64,000 nt of DNA from DTHT01 sp037444625 (GTDB lineage: Bacteria; Acidobacteriota; Terriglobia; Bryobacterales; Bryobacteraceae), in the NCBI GenBank assembly GCA_037444625.1, contig JBBIMA010000007.1, forward strand, positions 25,531-89,530. The letters are read 5' to 3'. This document shows, in pieces, positions 1 to 7,980 of this stretch (positions are counted from its first letter, which is position 1; each line of letters opens with the position of its first letter). A program made the translations under genes and the position numbers. A model generated the notes under the pieces. The model was not told where the DNA came from and searched no databases. It worked only from the letters and a program-made list of their open reading frames with translations.

Positions 1-324
1 TCTCAAGGCACATGCCGCCCGCCGAGATATTTACCAATCGAATGTCCTCCCTGGCTGACTCGTTGAGCCAGACGGTCCTACAACCCAATTCAGCCGCCGC
101 GTATCTGCGATAGCGACGTCGCTCCGGGGAATATGCGCGGGACTCCACGGAAAGTTGCAATATGCCCTCACTCTCCCGGCACGATCTTGGTCCAACAACA
201 CGGCTGCGTTCTCCAGCATACTAAAGTTAGTTAACCAACAACAGGGGTGATTAGCCCCTCTCCGCAGGGGGGATTCCCACTGCCCAGTCACCCATTCCGG
301 GGGGTATTTACCGCCCGGCCCCAG
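1..324. other. Gene-free left edge
   Basis: I see no convincing coding region here. An 86-codon minus-strand frame (31-291) lacks recognisable domains and a plausible ribosome binding site. The stretch lies downstream of the minus-strand LuxR-type regulator. A short CCCC/GGGG hairpin around 256-271 could contribute to termination but has no T-tract. Confidence 0.5.
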
Positions 325-1092
325 CTAATCCCGCCCATCGTGGAATACGCCGCCCGCCGCGAAGGCCGTACCGGCCGCACCACCGTCGGCCGCACTGACC
401 GACGCTGCGCCCGGCACTCCCCAGGCCGCCATAGCGGCGCTCAGACGATCGTGCACGCCCAGTTTGCTATACAGGCTCCGCAAATGCCAGCGCACCGTCT
501 CCAGGCTGATGAACAAGCGCCCGGCGATTTCCTGGTTCTTGTAACCTGCCGCCACCAGGCCCAGAACCTCGGCCTCCCGGCGGGTCAAACCGCAGTTGAC
601 CGCAGTGATGAAGCGCAACACCAACTGGGTGAGGATTGCGCGGTTTACCCAGAGTTCCCCGCGCGAGACCGCCAGCACAGCGCGCCGCACCAGGCGCGCC
701 GGAGCCGAAGGGGACACGATGCCCCACCATCCCATGCGCAGAGCTCGCTCGAAGGCTTCGGCTTCGGGCGCCTCTTCTGCCACCAAGATGCGAACGCCCG
801 GACCAGGCCTCAGAGGGCCGGCACCGTTCAGCGGAGCGCCGGCTGCTGCCAGATGGTCGGCGTCCGCGATCACCACGCAGGGCGAACTCCGCTGGATCAA
901 GGAATGGAATTCCGGCGGCGGCGCAGTCGAGCGCACGGCCGTCGCCTTAGGATACGACGCCAAAGCGCGCTCGAGGCCGGTCCACCGCTTCGCGCAGCTT
1001 CCGCCCAAGACCACGGTGAACTCGCCGCTGTGAAACGGTACGATCTCGCTGAGCATTCTCCGCGTCCGTTGGCGCTGTGCGAGGCAACCCAT
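325..1092 (-). CDS. LuxR-family DNA-binding response regulator with degenerate receiver
   Basis: Predicted cytoplasmic transcription regulator of 255 residues. The C-terminal part (about residues 168-222) is a LuxR/GerE helix-turn-helix: LTRREAEVL, then NQEIAGRLFIS and ETVRWHLRSLYSKLGV. The N-terminal half is receiver-like (CVVIADADHL near residues 72-81, and the GWWGIVSPSAPARLVRRAV stretch resembling the last helices of a receiver) but the acidic pocket is poorly conserved, so phosphorylation is doubtful. I chose the ATG at 1092 because GGAAGG lies 5 bases upstream; an internal ATG at 1056 is possible. An in-frame extension up to 1947 exists but is low-complexity and overlaps the PilZ gene on the other strand. 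It is divergent from the PilZ and exosortase genes, so it may control them, but nothing in the sequence proves this. Confidence 0.75.
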   Translation of the reverse strand: MGCLAQRQRTRRMLSEIVPFHSGEFTVVLGGSCAKRWTGLERALASYPKATAVRSTAPPPEFHSLIQRSSPCVVIADADHLAAAGAPLNGAGPLRPGPGVRILVAEEAPEAEAFERALRMGWWGIVSPSAPARLVRRAVLAVSRGELWVNRAILTQLVLRFITAVNCGLTRREAEVLGLVAAGYKNQEIAGRLFISLETVRWHLRSLYSKLGVHDRLSAAMAAWGVPGAASVSAADGGAAGTAFAAGGVFHDGRD

Positions 1093-1562
1093 GGCTGCCT
1101 TCCAAGCCGCTAAGGCAACCGGGCCATCCCGGGCCCCCACGTAGTGAGTGTCGGATGAATTAAGTGTAATACATCCCAGCCCACGCGTCAACGCATTTTC
1201 CCGCTGCGCGCCCGCCGAGAGGCAGCCACCGGAGGTGTTGAACCCTCGCCTTGTCCTCCGAGCCCCACCTGTATGTATTTGATGACGTTGGCCAGAAACG
1301 TGCTTCGGAGCCGTGGGGCGACGCCTGAGGCCCGCGATGCAACAGCCCAAGCAATCCGGAAGATTTTTTGGAACCCCTAGTACCCTTGGTACCGGCGCTT
1401 CGGCCTTGGGCATCACACCATCCCGTTGCAAGGTCAAGCCGTTGAGGGGGTCAGGGCGGGGCCCGGCGTTGCGCGCGGCGACCCTCCCGCCCAGGGCCCG
1501 GCAATGGGGTCCATCGCCCTGCCTGCGATGCAATTGTTTGGCACAAAATCCCGAGGTTTGAT
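1093..1562. other. Gene-free divergent intergenic region with a possible pseudoknot
   Basis: 470 bases without a credible gene, between the minus-strand regulator and the plus-strand PilZ gene; it should hold both promoters, but I see no strong -35/-10 pair. Two sets of complementary 6-7-mers are interleaved: CTCCGA at 1256-1261 with TCGGAG at 1305-1310, and GCCCCAC at 1262-1268 with GTGGGGC at 1313-1319. In RNA this could form an H-type pseudoknot. GGAGG near 1231-1235 could compete for CCTCC at 1255-1259. No known riboswitch consensus was recognised. Confidence 0.35.
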
Positions 1563-1895
1563 ATGGAACCTTTGCGCGAGCAGCGCACCCGGCGCCGCAT
1601 GAGCCTGCGGTGGCCGCTCCGCCTGAGTCGAGACGGCCAGGATCATTTCGTCCCGGCGGTGACGGAGAACTTAAGCAGTAAAGGCTTCTATTGCCTGACG
1701 GCGGAGCCTTTCGCCTTGGGAGAGTCCCTGACCTGTCGGATCGAGTTTCCCTTGAATCGCAACGCCGGGCCGCGCCGGGTGGTGCTGCTGTGTCGTGCGG
1801 AAGTGCTGCGGGTGGAGCCCGGCGCGGCCTCCGGGACGTTCGGCGTGGCTTGCCGGATCCGGGACTACTCGCTGGAGGTGAACGAGGGGAACTAA
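1563..1895 (+). CDS. PilZ domain protein
   Basis: A 110-residue single-domain cytoplasmic protein. The N-terminus has the arginine-rich part of the PilZ c-di-GMP signature (RTRRRMSLRWPLRL, residues about 8-21), followed by the second half ENLSSKGFYC (D/NxSxxG type, about residues 35-44), then beta strands ending in VACRIRDYSLE. PilZ proteins bind cyclic di-GMP and adjust polysaccharide production or motility, which suits its place 57 bases upstream of the exosortase/EPS locus. The start is the first ATG. It is read in the same direction as the TPR gene, but that gene has its own -24/-12 element, so the two need not be co-transcribed. No sigma-54-like site precedes this gene. Confidence 0.8.
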   Translation: MEPLREQRTRRRMSLRWPLRLSRDGQDHFVPAVTENLSSKGFYCLTAEPFALGESLTCRIEFPLNRNAGPRRVVLLCRAEVLRVEPGAASGTFGVACRIRDYSLEVNEGN

Positions 1896-1914
1896 GACGC
1901 GGCCGGCCGGCGAT

Positions 1915-1929
1915 TGGCCCGCCGCTTGC
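1915..1929 (+). promoter_or_regulatory. Sigma-54-type -24/-12 promoter of the TPR gene
   Basis: TGGCCCGCCGCTTGC matches the sigma-54 pattern TGGCaCGnnnnTTGC with exact GG-to-GC spacing and a single mismatch. It ends 22 bases before the ATG at 1952; the start point predicted from the -12 C is about 1941, leaving AGGA as ribosome binding site. Confidence 0.7.
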
Positions 1930-1951
1930 CTTCATAGCAGAGGACACTCAC

Positions 1952-4381
1952 ATGCAAGCTATACGACGGCTCGCCACAGGGTTTGTGTTGGCGCTGGCGG
2001 CGGCTCTCGCACTGTCCGGGACCGCCTGCCGCCGCACGCCCGAGGCCCGGCTGGCGCGGTTCATGGCCAGCGGGCAACGCCACTTCGAGCAGAAAGACTT
2101 CGCGCGCGCCATCCTGGACTATCAGAACGCAGTACGCCTGGCCCCTTCGGATCCCGAGCCCTACTACCGTCTGGCCTTAGCCCATCTGGAGACAGGGAAT
2201 TTCCGCACCGGCGTGGGGGGGGGGGGGGCGGGGCCGCCGCGGGGGAAGCCCNNNNNNNNNNCCGCCCTGGCCCTTTCGCACCCCGCGCCTAAATCCCGCC
2301 TGGCCTTCCCCAATCTGGATCCAGGTAATTGCCCCCCCGGCGGCGGCGTGGTGCGCATGGCGACGGAGCTGAATCCGAAACACGTCGGCGCGCAGGTCAA
2401 ACTGGCCCAGTTGATGGCGACCAGCCGCCGGCAGGAGATCCTGGAGGAGGCCGCCGAGCGAGCGCGTACGGCGGCCGCATTAGCCCCGGGCGATCCGGCA
2501 GTACTGAACGTGTTGGCTGTGACCGAGCTGCGCCTGAACCGGCCCGAACAGGCGCGGGCTCATCTAGAGCAGGTCCTGGAGAAAGCTCCCGCCAATCTGC
2601 AAGCTTTGATCACGCTGGCCAAGATGAAGCTGGCCGAGCAGGACCCGGCAGGCGCAGAGGCGGTTCTCCGGCAAGCAGCCGCCAAGGTCCCCAACTCGGC
2701 GGACGTCGCCGTCGCCCTGGCGGACTTCTGCCTGCTTACCGGCAAGCTGCCTCAAGCCGAAGCCGAGCTGAACCGCGCCCTTCAACTGGAGAGCAACAAC
2801 GGTCCGGCGATTCTGCGCCTGGCGCAGCTTCGCCTGCAAGCCGGACAAATCGAGGAAGCGGACCGCCTCTACCGGCGCCTCTCGGCCTTGCCCGACAAGA
2901 GCTATCGGGCGGCCCACGCCCTGTTCCTGCTCAGCCGGCAAAGAACGGCGGAGGCCATCGCGGAACTGGAGACGCTTCAACGTGCGGACCCCGCGGACCG
3001 CGATCTGCGCAGCCGCCTGGTGACCGCCTATCTGATCAACCAGCGGGCGGGGGAAGCCGAAAAGTTGCTGGGCTCGGCTTTGAAACGGAACCCCAACGAC
3101 ATCCAAGCGCTGCTGGAGCGGGCCGCGATCTACCTTCGAGCCGGCCGCGCGGCGGAGGCCGAGACCGACCTGCTGAAAGTGCTCAAGCTGGCGCCCGATT
3201 CAGCCGAAGCCCGCTTCCACATGGCGACCGTGCACCGGCTGCGCGGACAGAATGAAGCAGCCAAGCAGGAGCTGGGCGAAGCGCTCCGCTTGAAACCCGT
3301 CCTGCTGGAAGCCCGGCTGGAGCTGGCCGCCGCCTGGCTGGAAGAGAAGAGTCCGAAAGCCGCCCTGGATTTGATCGAAGCCGCGCCGGCGCCGCAGAAA
3401 AGCGACCTGCGGCTGATGGCCTTGCGCAACCGGGCTCTGCTGGCTCTGCCCGACTGGCCCAGGGCGCAGAAGGCAGTGGAGGAGTCCCTGCGGGTTGCCC
3501 GCAGCCCTGAGTTCCTCACCCAGGACGCCCGGCTGCGCCTGCACGCCAAGGATCTGAGCGGAGCGCGCAAGTCCTTGGAGGAGGCGCTTCAGCGCGACCC
3601 CCAGCATCTGCCCGCTCTGATGCTGCTGGCCAAGAGCTATACGGATCAGAAGCAGATCGAGGCGGGCCTGGCCAAGGTCCGCGAACACGTCTCTCGGCAG
3701 CCGGCCTCGGCCGCCTTGCAGATGTTCTTGGGCAACTGGCTGTTCACGCTCGGCCGGCACCAGGAAGCCCGCGCCGCCTTCCAGGCCGCCCGGCAAGCCG
3801 ATCCGAAGCTTGCCGCCCCGGCTTTGCGGCTGGCGCAATTGGACGTGATGGAAGGCAACCCGGACTCAGCCCGGCGGATTCTTGAGGGTCTTCTGGGATC
3901 GGGCAGCGAGCCGCTGGCCGCCCGCCTGCTTTTAGGCAGCCTGGAGACCCGTGCGGGCAACTACCGGGCCGCTATCGGTCATTACCGCAAGGCGCTGGAG
4001 ATGAACCCTCGCAGCGTGATGGCGTTGAACGACCTCGCCTATCTGTTGGTGGAACACGACAACCAGGTGGACGAGGGCCTGCGGCTGGCCCAGCAGGCCA
4101 AGGAGCTGGCCCCGGACAACGCGGCGGTGGACGACACGATCGGCTGGGCCTTTTACCGCAAGGGACTCTACGGCAGCGCCCTCCCGCACTTGGAAAGGGC
4201 CGCCGCCGACGCCAACGCCGGAGCGCTGCACCACTATCACCTGGCGATGGCCCGCCTGAAGTCCGGGGAACTGGTCAAGGCCCGCGCCGCCTTGGAGCGG
4301 GCGCGGCGGCTGGACCCGCGGCTGGCCGAGCTGCGGGAAGCTGAGCGGCTGCTGGCCGAGGCGCGCGCTTCGCTGCGCTAG
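1952..4381 (+). CDS. TPR-repeat protein of the PEP-CTERM system (PrsT-like), with an internal assembly gap
   Basis: A secreted or lipid-anchored protein of about 809 residues. A signal peptide (residues 1 to about 26) ends in LALSGTAC, a loose lipobox. The rest is TPR repeats from about residue 35 to the end (e.g. HFEQKDFARAILDYQNAV, ARLAPSDPEPYYRLA, YRKALEMNPRSVMALNDLAYLL). Length, signal and position next to a PEP-CTERM protein and an exosortase fit the TIGR02917 family of PEP-CTERM-system TPR lipoproteins, thought to act in the envelope during polysaccharide or protein export. The ATG at 1952 is chosen for its signal peptide, AGAGGA at 1939-1944 and the -24/-12 element. About 2205-2350 is unreliable: G and C runs surround ten Ns, and the translation loses TPR character there, so residues about 85-135 and the exact length are uncertain. 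Confidence 0.8.
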   Translation: MQAIRRLATGFVLALAAALALSGTACRRTPEARLARFMASGQRHFEQKDFARAILDYQNAVRLAPSDPEPYYRLALAHLETGNFRTGVGGGGAGPPRGKPXXXXALALSHPAPKSRLAFPNLDPGNCPPGGGVVRMATELNPKHVGAQVKLAQLMATSRRQEILEEAAERARTAAALAPGDPAVLNVLAVTELRLNRPEQARAHLEQVLEKAPANLQALITLAKMKLAEQDPAGAEAVLRQAAAKVPNSADVAVALADFCLLTGKLPQAEAELNRALQLESNNGPAILRLAQLRLQAGQIEEADRLYRRLSALPDKSYRAAHALFLLSRQRTAEAIAELETLQRADPADRDLRSRLVTAYLINQRAGEAEKLLGSALKRNPNDIQALLERAAIYLRAGRAAEAETDLLKVLKLAPDSAEARFHMATVHRLRGQNEAAKQELGEALRLKPVLLEARLELAAAWLEEKSPKAALDLIEAAPAPQKSDLRLMALRNRALLALPDWPRAQKAVEESLRVARSPEFLTQDARLRLHAKDLSGARKSLEEALQRDPQHLPALMLLAKSYTDQKQIEAGLAKVREHVSRQPASAALQMFLGNWLFTLGRHQEARAAFQAARQADPKLAAPALRLAQLDVMEGNPDSARRILEGLLGSGSEPLAARLLLGSLETRAGNYRAAIGHYRKALEMNPRSVMALNDLAYLLVEHDNQVDEGLRLAQQAKELAPDNAAVDDTIGWAFYRKGLYGSALPHLERAAADANAGALHHYHLAMARLKSGELVKARAALERARRLDPRLAELREAERLLAEARASLR
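2205..2350 (+). other. Assembly gap and low-quality sequence inside the TPR gene
   Basis: Ten Ns at 2252-2261 are flanked by a 13-base G run, a GGGGCCGCCGCGGGGG stretch and, further right, a C run. TPR-like translation stops near 2205 and resumes near 2350 (ATELNPKHVGAQVKL). The frame is open throughout, but this looks like poorly read contig ends joined together, not a biological insertion. Confidence 0.8.
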
Positions 4382-4420
4382 CGCGGGCCGGAGTCCTTGC
4401 CAGTTTCCAGATATCCCAGA

Positions 4421-4463
4421 AATTCGGCCCCCTGCGGGGCGGGCGGGGGGCCGAATTCTTTGA
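4421..4463 (+). terminator. Rho-independent-like terminator after the TPR gene
   Basis: A perfect 12-bp inverted repeat (AATTCGGCCCCC at 4421-4432, GGGGGCCGAATT at 4446-4457, 13-base loop) is followed by CTTTG. The T-tract is short. It lies 40 bases after the TPR stop codon and just upstream of the next gene's own promoter, so it separates the two units. Confidence 0.7.
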
Positions 4464-4492
4464 TAGTAAAGGAAATTTCATGCGCCGGGATT

Positions 4493-4507
4493 TGGCCCCT
4501 CGATTGC
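4493..4507 (+). promoter_or_regulatory. Sigma-54-type -24/-12 promoter of the PEP-CTERM gene
   Basis: TGGCCCCTCGATTGC has exact -24/-12 spacing with TGGC and TTGC intact. The predicted start near 4519 is just before the ribosome binding site GGAGG (4522-4526) and the ATG at 4534. It is nearly identical to the site at 6263-6277. Confidence 0.75.
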
Positions 4508-4533
4508 CCCTAGCTCGGCCCGGAGGACACACT

Positions 4534-5259
4534 ATGACCAGACCACGTATAGCTTTCGTGGCGGTGCTGCTTCTGGCGCTGACGCCGTGGGCGTTCGCCG
4601 ATCCGTTCAACCCGTTCAACACCCGGCCGGTGCCGGTCAATCCGGCGCCGGGAATCGAGCAGGATCTGCAAGAGGTTCTGGACGACATCTGCTCCGGGTG
4701 CTTGGACGTCATCAATGACCAGCAAACTGCCGGATACTGGATGTTGGCCAGTTATCCCGGCTCGATGACCCCGACGCTGGTAATCGAGTGGGCCGGCTGG
4801 AAAAACATCAACGTGTTCGGGATGTTCTCGGGTGATCCGGCCATGCACGATATTTTCCTCGGTCCCGCCTCGGCGGGGGTGACGGCAACCGTAACCTGGA
4901 CTACCCCGACCAGCGGGACGATCAGCGGAGGTGCGGGGGTCAACACCGGCCCATTCTCAGGGATCAGCTACCTGGGCTTCGGCTTCTACATCAAGCCGAA
5001 AGAGCCGCTGGGGACGGTCTACTACACGGTGGACGACCTGAATCCGGGGGCGAATAAGGCGCGGGCCTTGGCTTATAACTTGCCCAACGCCGATAGCGGC
5101 AACACTTGGGTGATCGCCTTCGAGGATCACACCGACTTCGATTATAACGACCTGGTGGTCACGGTCGGCGGCATCGTTCCGGTGCCGGAGCCGGCGGGCA
5201 TTCTGCTGCTAGGCTCGGCCTTGCTGCTTCTGGCTCGCAAGCTGCGCGCGCGGGCGTAA
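4534..5259 (+). CDS. PEP-CTERM sorting-signal protein with a DUF4114-like domain
   Basis: An exported protein of 241 residues, the likely client of the exosortase encoded nearby. Residues 1-21 are a signal peptide (cleavage near AFA/DPF). The middle contains FEDHTDFDYNDLVV, typical of the DUF4114 beta-sandwich seen in many surface proteins. The C-terminus is a canonical PEP-CTERM tail: VPEPAG, a hydrophobic helix ILLLGSALLLLA, then a basic RKLRARA end. Exosortases are believed to cut at the PEP motif and release or transfer the protein. The start at 4534 follows GGAGG by 7 bases; an in-frame ATG at 4480 is rejected because it lies upstream of the -24/-12 promoter. It stands alone between two terminators. 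Confidence 0.9.
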   Translation: MTRPRIAFVAVLLLALTPWAFADPFNPFNTRPVPVNPAPGIEQDLQEVLDDICSGCLDVINDQQTAGYWMLASYPGSMTPTLVIEWAGWKNINVFGMFSGDPAMHDIFLGPASAGVTATVTWTTPTSGTISGGAGVNTGPFSGISYLGFGFYIKPKEPLGTVYYTVDDLNPGANKARALAYNLPNADSGNTWVIAFEDHTDFDYNDLVVTVGGIVPVPEPAGILLLGSALLLLARKLRARA

Positions 5260-5342
5260 GAACCCGGCGGGCGGTAGGCAAGAGAACTTAACCGACGGCG
5301 GAGGCTGTTTCCCCGCTCGCCTCACCGTTGCGAAAGCTGAGG

Positions 5343-5396
5343 TGGGGCGGCCAGGTGGGATTCTCCCGGCACGCGCCTGGCCCCCCGCTTTTTTTA
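5343..5396 (+). terminator. Rho-independent terminator after the PEP-CTERM gene
   Basis: GGCCAGG (5349-5355) pairs with CCTGGCC (5376-5382); flanking GGGGC and the following CCCCGC may extend the stem. Seven Ts follow at 5389-5395, a classical terminator. Confidence 0.85.
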
Positions 5397-5553
5397 TTTC
5401 CCGCACGGATCACGGACTAGGTTAGCTGCGGGGCCCCAGCCGACGATCAGGCGCAGCCTGACGCATAGAGCGCAGCGGCCTGGGGCTGCGCGCGCCCTGG
5501 CAAGGGAAAACCGAGGGCGGCGCGGCCGCCCGCTACACAGAGGAGATACGAGG

Positions 5554-6018
5554 ATGCTGACTGGGATCTGGGTGTTATCCGTAATACTCGGCGCGGCGGC
5601 GCCGCCGGCCGAGCAGGCGATCGCCTCCGCCCATCATGAGGTGGGCGGGGTCACGGTCGAGTTGCTGGAAATCAAGCGCGATTCCCCGACCGTAGTTACC
5701 GCGCGTTGGCGGTATCGCAACGAAAGCGGCGAGCCGAAGCGGCTGACAGGCGAGCGAACGGGGTGGATAGATCCGTACCGCCTGTCCTGGGAGAGCTATC
5801 TGCTGGACGAGGGTAAGCGGATCAAATTCCCAGTCGCCCGAGACAGTGACGGGCGCCCCGTAGCCTCACGCAACGGCCAGCCGAACCGATATATCGTGAT
5901 CCGCCCCGAGCAGACGATCGAGGTGTGGGCGAAGTATCTGGTTCCGGAGTCGGTCCAGAGCGTTACGGTCTCGATCGAGGGCGTTCCGCCGTTCGCCCGC
6001 ATCGCAATCGTCAAGTGA
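5554..6018 (+). CDS. Small secreted protein of unknown function
   Basis: A 154-residue protein with a signal peptide (MLTGIWVLSVILGAAAPPA), so probably periplasmic or secreted. The mature part is predicted mostly beta (TVELLEIKRDSPTVVTARWR, then RYIVIRPEQTIEVWAKYLV) and reads like a single Ig-like domain; I do not recognise a named family. The ATG at 5554 is preceded by AGAGGAG. It sits between two sigma-54-type units of the exosortase locus but has no matching -24/-12 site of its own and no PEP-CTERM tail. The 294 bases upstream hold only the preceding terminator and GC-rich sequence. Confidence 0.65.
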   Translation: MLTGIWVLSVILGAAAPPAEQAIASAHHEVGGVTVELLEIKRDSPTVVTARWRYRNESGEPKRLTGERTGWIDPYRLSWESYLLDEGKRIKFPVARDSDGRPVASRNGQPNRYIVIRPEQTIEVWAKYLVPESVQSVTVSIEGVPPFARIAIVK

Positions 6019-6160
6019 TTGAGCTGGGCGCCCGGCTTGGAAGCGAGATAGCTGCGGCGCGGGGGCATTGCAAGGGCGGCCGGCGGCACGGTCCCCGTGG
6101 GCGGGGCGGAAGGCGAGCCCTGTGGATTTCCCTCGTGAAACGGGTAGATGAAAGGGAACC

Positions 6161-6202
6161 GACTATCCGAAGGGCGTCTCCGACTATGCTTTTGGATAGT
6201 CC
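6161..6202. repeat. Inverted repeat upstream of a sigma-54-type promoter, candidate activator site
   Basis: GACTATCC (6161-6168) and GGATAGTC (6194-6201) form a perfect 8-bp inverted repeat, with a near copy GACTATGC at 6182-6189 between them. The centre is about 105 bases upstream of the start predicted for the promoter at 6263-6277, a usual distance for enhancer-binding proteins. The 6019-6306 intergenic region otherwise shows nothing I recognise. Confidence 0.35.
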
Positions 6203-6262
6203 GGCGGGTGGTTGGAGGCGAGGCGTTTTGGGCAACTCTCGGGAATTGAGTCAGTTGGGCCG

Positions 6263-6277
6263 CGGCCCCTCAATTGC
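6263..6277 (+). promoter_or_regulatory. Sigma-54-type -24/-12 promoter of the TIGR03437 gene
   Basis: CGGCCCCTCAATTGC differs from the PEP-CTERM gene promoter (4493-4507) at two positions and keeps GG, TTGC and the spacing. The predicted start near 6289 precedes AGAGGGG (6291-6297) and the ATG at 6307. Confidence 0.65.
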
Positions 6278-6306
6278 GTGGGATGGGCGCAGAGGGGTTA
6301 CCAAAC

Positions 6307-7962
6307 ATGACCACTGGGATTTGCTTACGTCGAACCATCGAGTCGGGCGTCGGGAGGCCGCGCCGCAAATCGGCGGCCTGGTCTCTGATCTTGTTGTGGC
6401 CGATCGGATTGGCCGCACAGACGACCGACTTCAGCGCCGCCGTAACCTTGACCGACGGCGCCGCAACCGCCACTTACACCAGGATCCTGCTGGGAACCGG
6501 AACCGTCGGCACGCTGGGCAAGGCGCTTCTGGTGCTCAACAGGGTTCAAGACCTGGGGCCGGATTACAACTCGGGCGTCGGCCCGGTGCGCGGGACGCTC
6601 GCTCTGGTGTTCAACCGCCTCGATCAGATCAACATCTTCACTCCCGCAACGCCCGACCCGAACGCCGCCGCCTTGACGCTGGAAGGGCGGCTGACCGGCG
6701 GCTCGGGCGCCTACGCGGGGGCCACCGCCGCGGCCGGCGGCATGCAACTCACTCTGAGCCGTACCTCCGAGGGGCCGCTTGGCTACACGCTCAAGCTCAC
6801 CGGCGCCGCGCTGCTGGGCGGGAAAACGCTGGATCTGACCATCAGCGACGGCCAAGTCCACGCGATGGCCGCCAACGTCACTCTGTTCGCTAACCTGGCT
6901 GGAACCGCCGACTTCACACCCTTCGGGCAGGCTAAGGTCACGGGTACGGCACGGCCCGACACCAATCGGTGGGACGACAACGTCAATTTCCTCGAAGTCA
7001 ACCTGACGGCCGCCTTTTCGCAAGCCGACAGCGTCGAGGTCTTCCTCACCGTGCCCCCGGGATCCCCGACGCCTGAGCTGCCCGTGATGATCACCGGCGG
7101 GACAGGAGCCTTCGCGGGCGCCTCCGGGACCGGGCGATTGACCATTACGGGCGAATCCGGAGATACGACCACCGCCACCCTGAGGGGAAGCATCACGGGG
7201 GCCGGTCCGGACACACCGGTGATCACCAATGTCACCACCGCCGGCGGTTTCAACCGGATCGCCCAGAACGACTGGATCGAGATCAAGGGCAGAAACCTGG
7301 TCCCGCGCGACACGCCCGCCGGAGGAAGGGATTGGAGCGGGGCGCCGGAGTTCGCCCAGGGCCGGATGCCGACGGAGCTGGGAGGCGTCAGCGTGACGGT
7401 CAACGGCAAGCCGGCCCATGTGTGGTGGTTCTGTAGCGCCGCCACGACGCCGGCCTGCGCCACCGATCAGATCAACGTGCTGACTCCGCTGGACGATTAT
7501 TTGGGTCAGGTTCCCATCGTAGTGACCAAAGGGACCCAGTCGAGCGGAGCGTTCCTGCGCTTGAAGGACCGCGTCAGTCCCGCGTTCTTGCTGTTCTCGG
7601 CCCAAGGCGCGGCGGCGGCGACGCACGCAGACGGAAGCCTGGTGGGCGCACTCAACCTGTTCCCCGGCTTCTCCACGCCCGCGCGGCCGGGCGAGACGAT
7701 CTCGCTCTGGGGCGTAGGCTTCGGCCTGCCCACGACGCCGTTGATCGCCGGCGCCGCCAGCCAGAGCGGCTCGCTGCCCAGCACGCCCGAGTGCTACCTG
7801 GCCGGGATCCAGACCCGGGTGGCGGCCGCCTTGGTGAGTCCGGGGCTGTATCAACTCAACGTTACGATCCCGGACAATGCACCGATCGGGGAGAGTCCTT
7901 TTTATTGCGGGTTCGGCGACAACTTCTTCACGCGGGTCGGGGTGCAATTGAGTGTTCAGTAG
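6307..7962 (+). CDS. Secreted protein with C-terminal TIGR03437 domain
   Basis: A 551-residue exported protein. After a basic N-terminus (MTTGICLRRTIESGVGRPRRK) comes a hydrophobic signal segment (AAWSLILLWPIGLAAQ). Residues about 40-300 are repetitive beta-rich sequence with the twice-repeated pattern GGSGAYAGA / GGTGAFAGASG. Residues about 310-551 form the TIGR03437 module abundant in Solibacter (ELGGVSVTVNGKPAHVWW, DQINVLTP, GETISLWGVGFG, GLYQLNVTIP). Function is unknown; an extracellular structural or adhesive role is inferred. There is no PEP-CTERM tail, yet its promoter is nearly identical to that of the PEP-CTERM gene, which ties it to the same regulon. ATG 6307 is chosen because AGAGGGG precedes it and the TTG at 6274 lies inside the promoter. 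Confidence 0.8.
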   Translation: MTTGICLRRTIESGVGRPRRKSAAWSLILLWPIGLAAQTTDFSAAVTLTDGAATATYTRILLGTGTVGTLGKALLVLNRVQDLGPDYNSGVGPVRGTLALVFNRLDQINIFTPATPDPNAAALTLEGRLTGGSGAYAGATAAAGGMQLTLSRTSEGPLGYTLKLTGAALLGGKTLDLTISDGQVHAMAANVTLFANLAGTADFTPFGQAKVTGTARPDTNRWDDNVNFLEVNLTAAFSQADSVEVFLTVPPGSPTPELPVMITGGTGAFAGASGTGRLTITGESGDTTTATLRGSITGAGPDTPVITNVTTAGGFNRIAQNDWIEIKGRNLVPRDTPAGGRDWSGAPEFAQGRMPTELGGVSVTVNGKPAHVWWFCSAATTPACATDQINVLTPLDDYLGQVPIVVTKGTQSSGAFLRLKDRVSPAFLLFSAQGAAAATHADGSLVGALNLFPGFSTPARPGETISLWGVGFGLPTTPLIAGAASQSGSLPSTPECYLAGIQTRVAAALVSPGLYQLNVTIPDNAPIGESPFYCGFGDNFFTRVGVQLSVQ

Positions 7963-7980
7963 CCGGGCCCGGGCCGCGGC

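Noticed and set aside
31..291. 86-codon minus-strand open frame at the left edge
   Set aside because: No domain, no good ribosome binding site, composition unlike neighbouring genes.
1537..1552. TTTGGCAC upstream of the PilZ gene as a -24 element
   Set aside because: No TTGC or GC at the -12 position, so PilZ was not added to the proposed regulon.
1093..1562. A c-di-GMP riboswitch upstream of the PilZ gene
   Set aside because: I looked for the GEMM core sequences and found none.
1093..1947. Extension of the LuxR-type regulator to 540 residues
   Set aside because: The added part is Arg/Pro/Ser-rich with no domain and overlaps the PilZ gene and its downstream region; GGAAGG supports the start at 1092.
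4480..4533. Earlier start of the PEP-CTERM protein at 4480
   Set aside because: It lies upstream of the -24/-12 promoter and would hide the signal peptide; GGAGG supports 4534.
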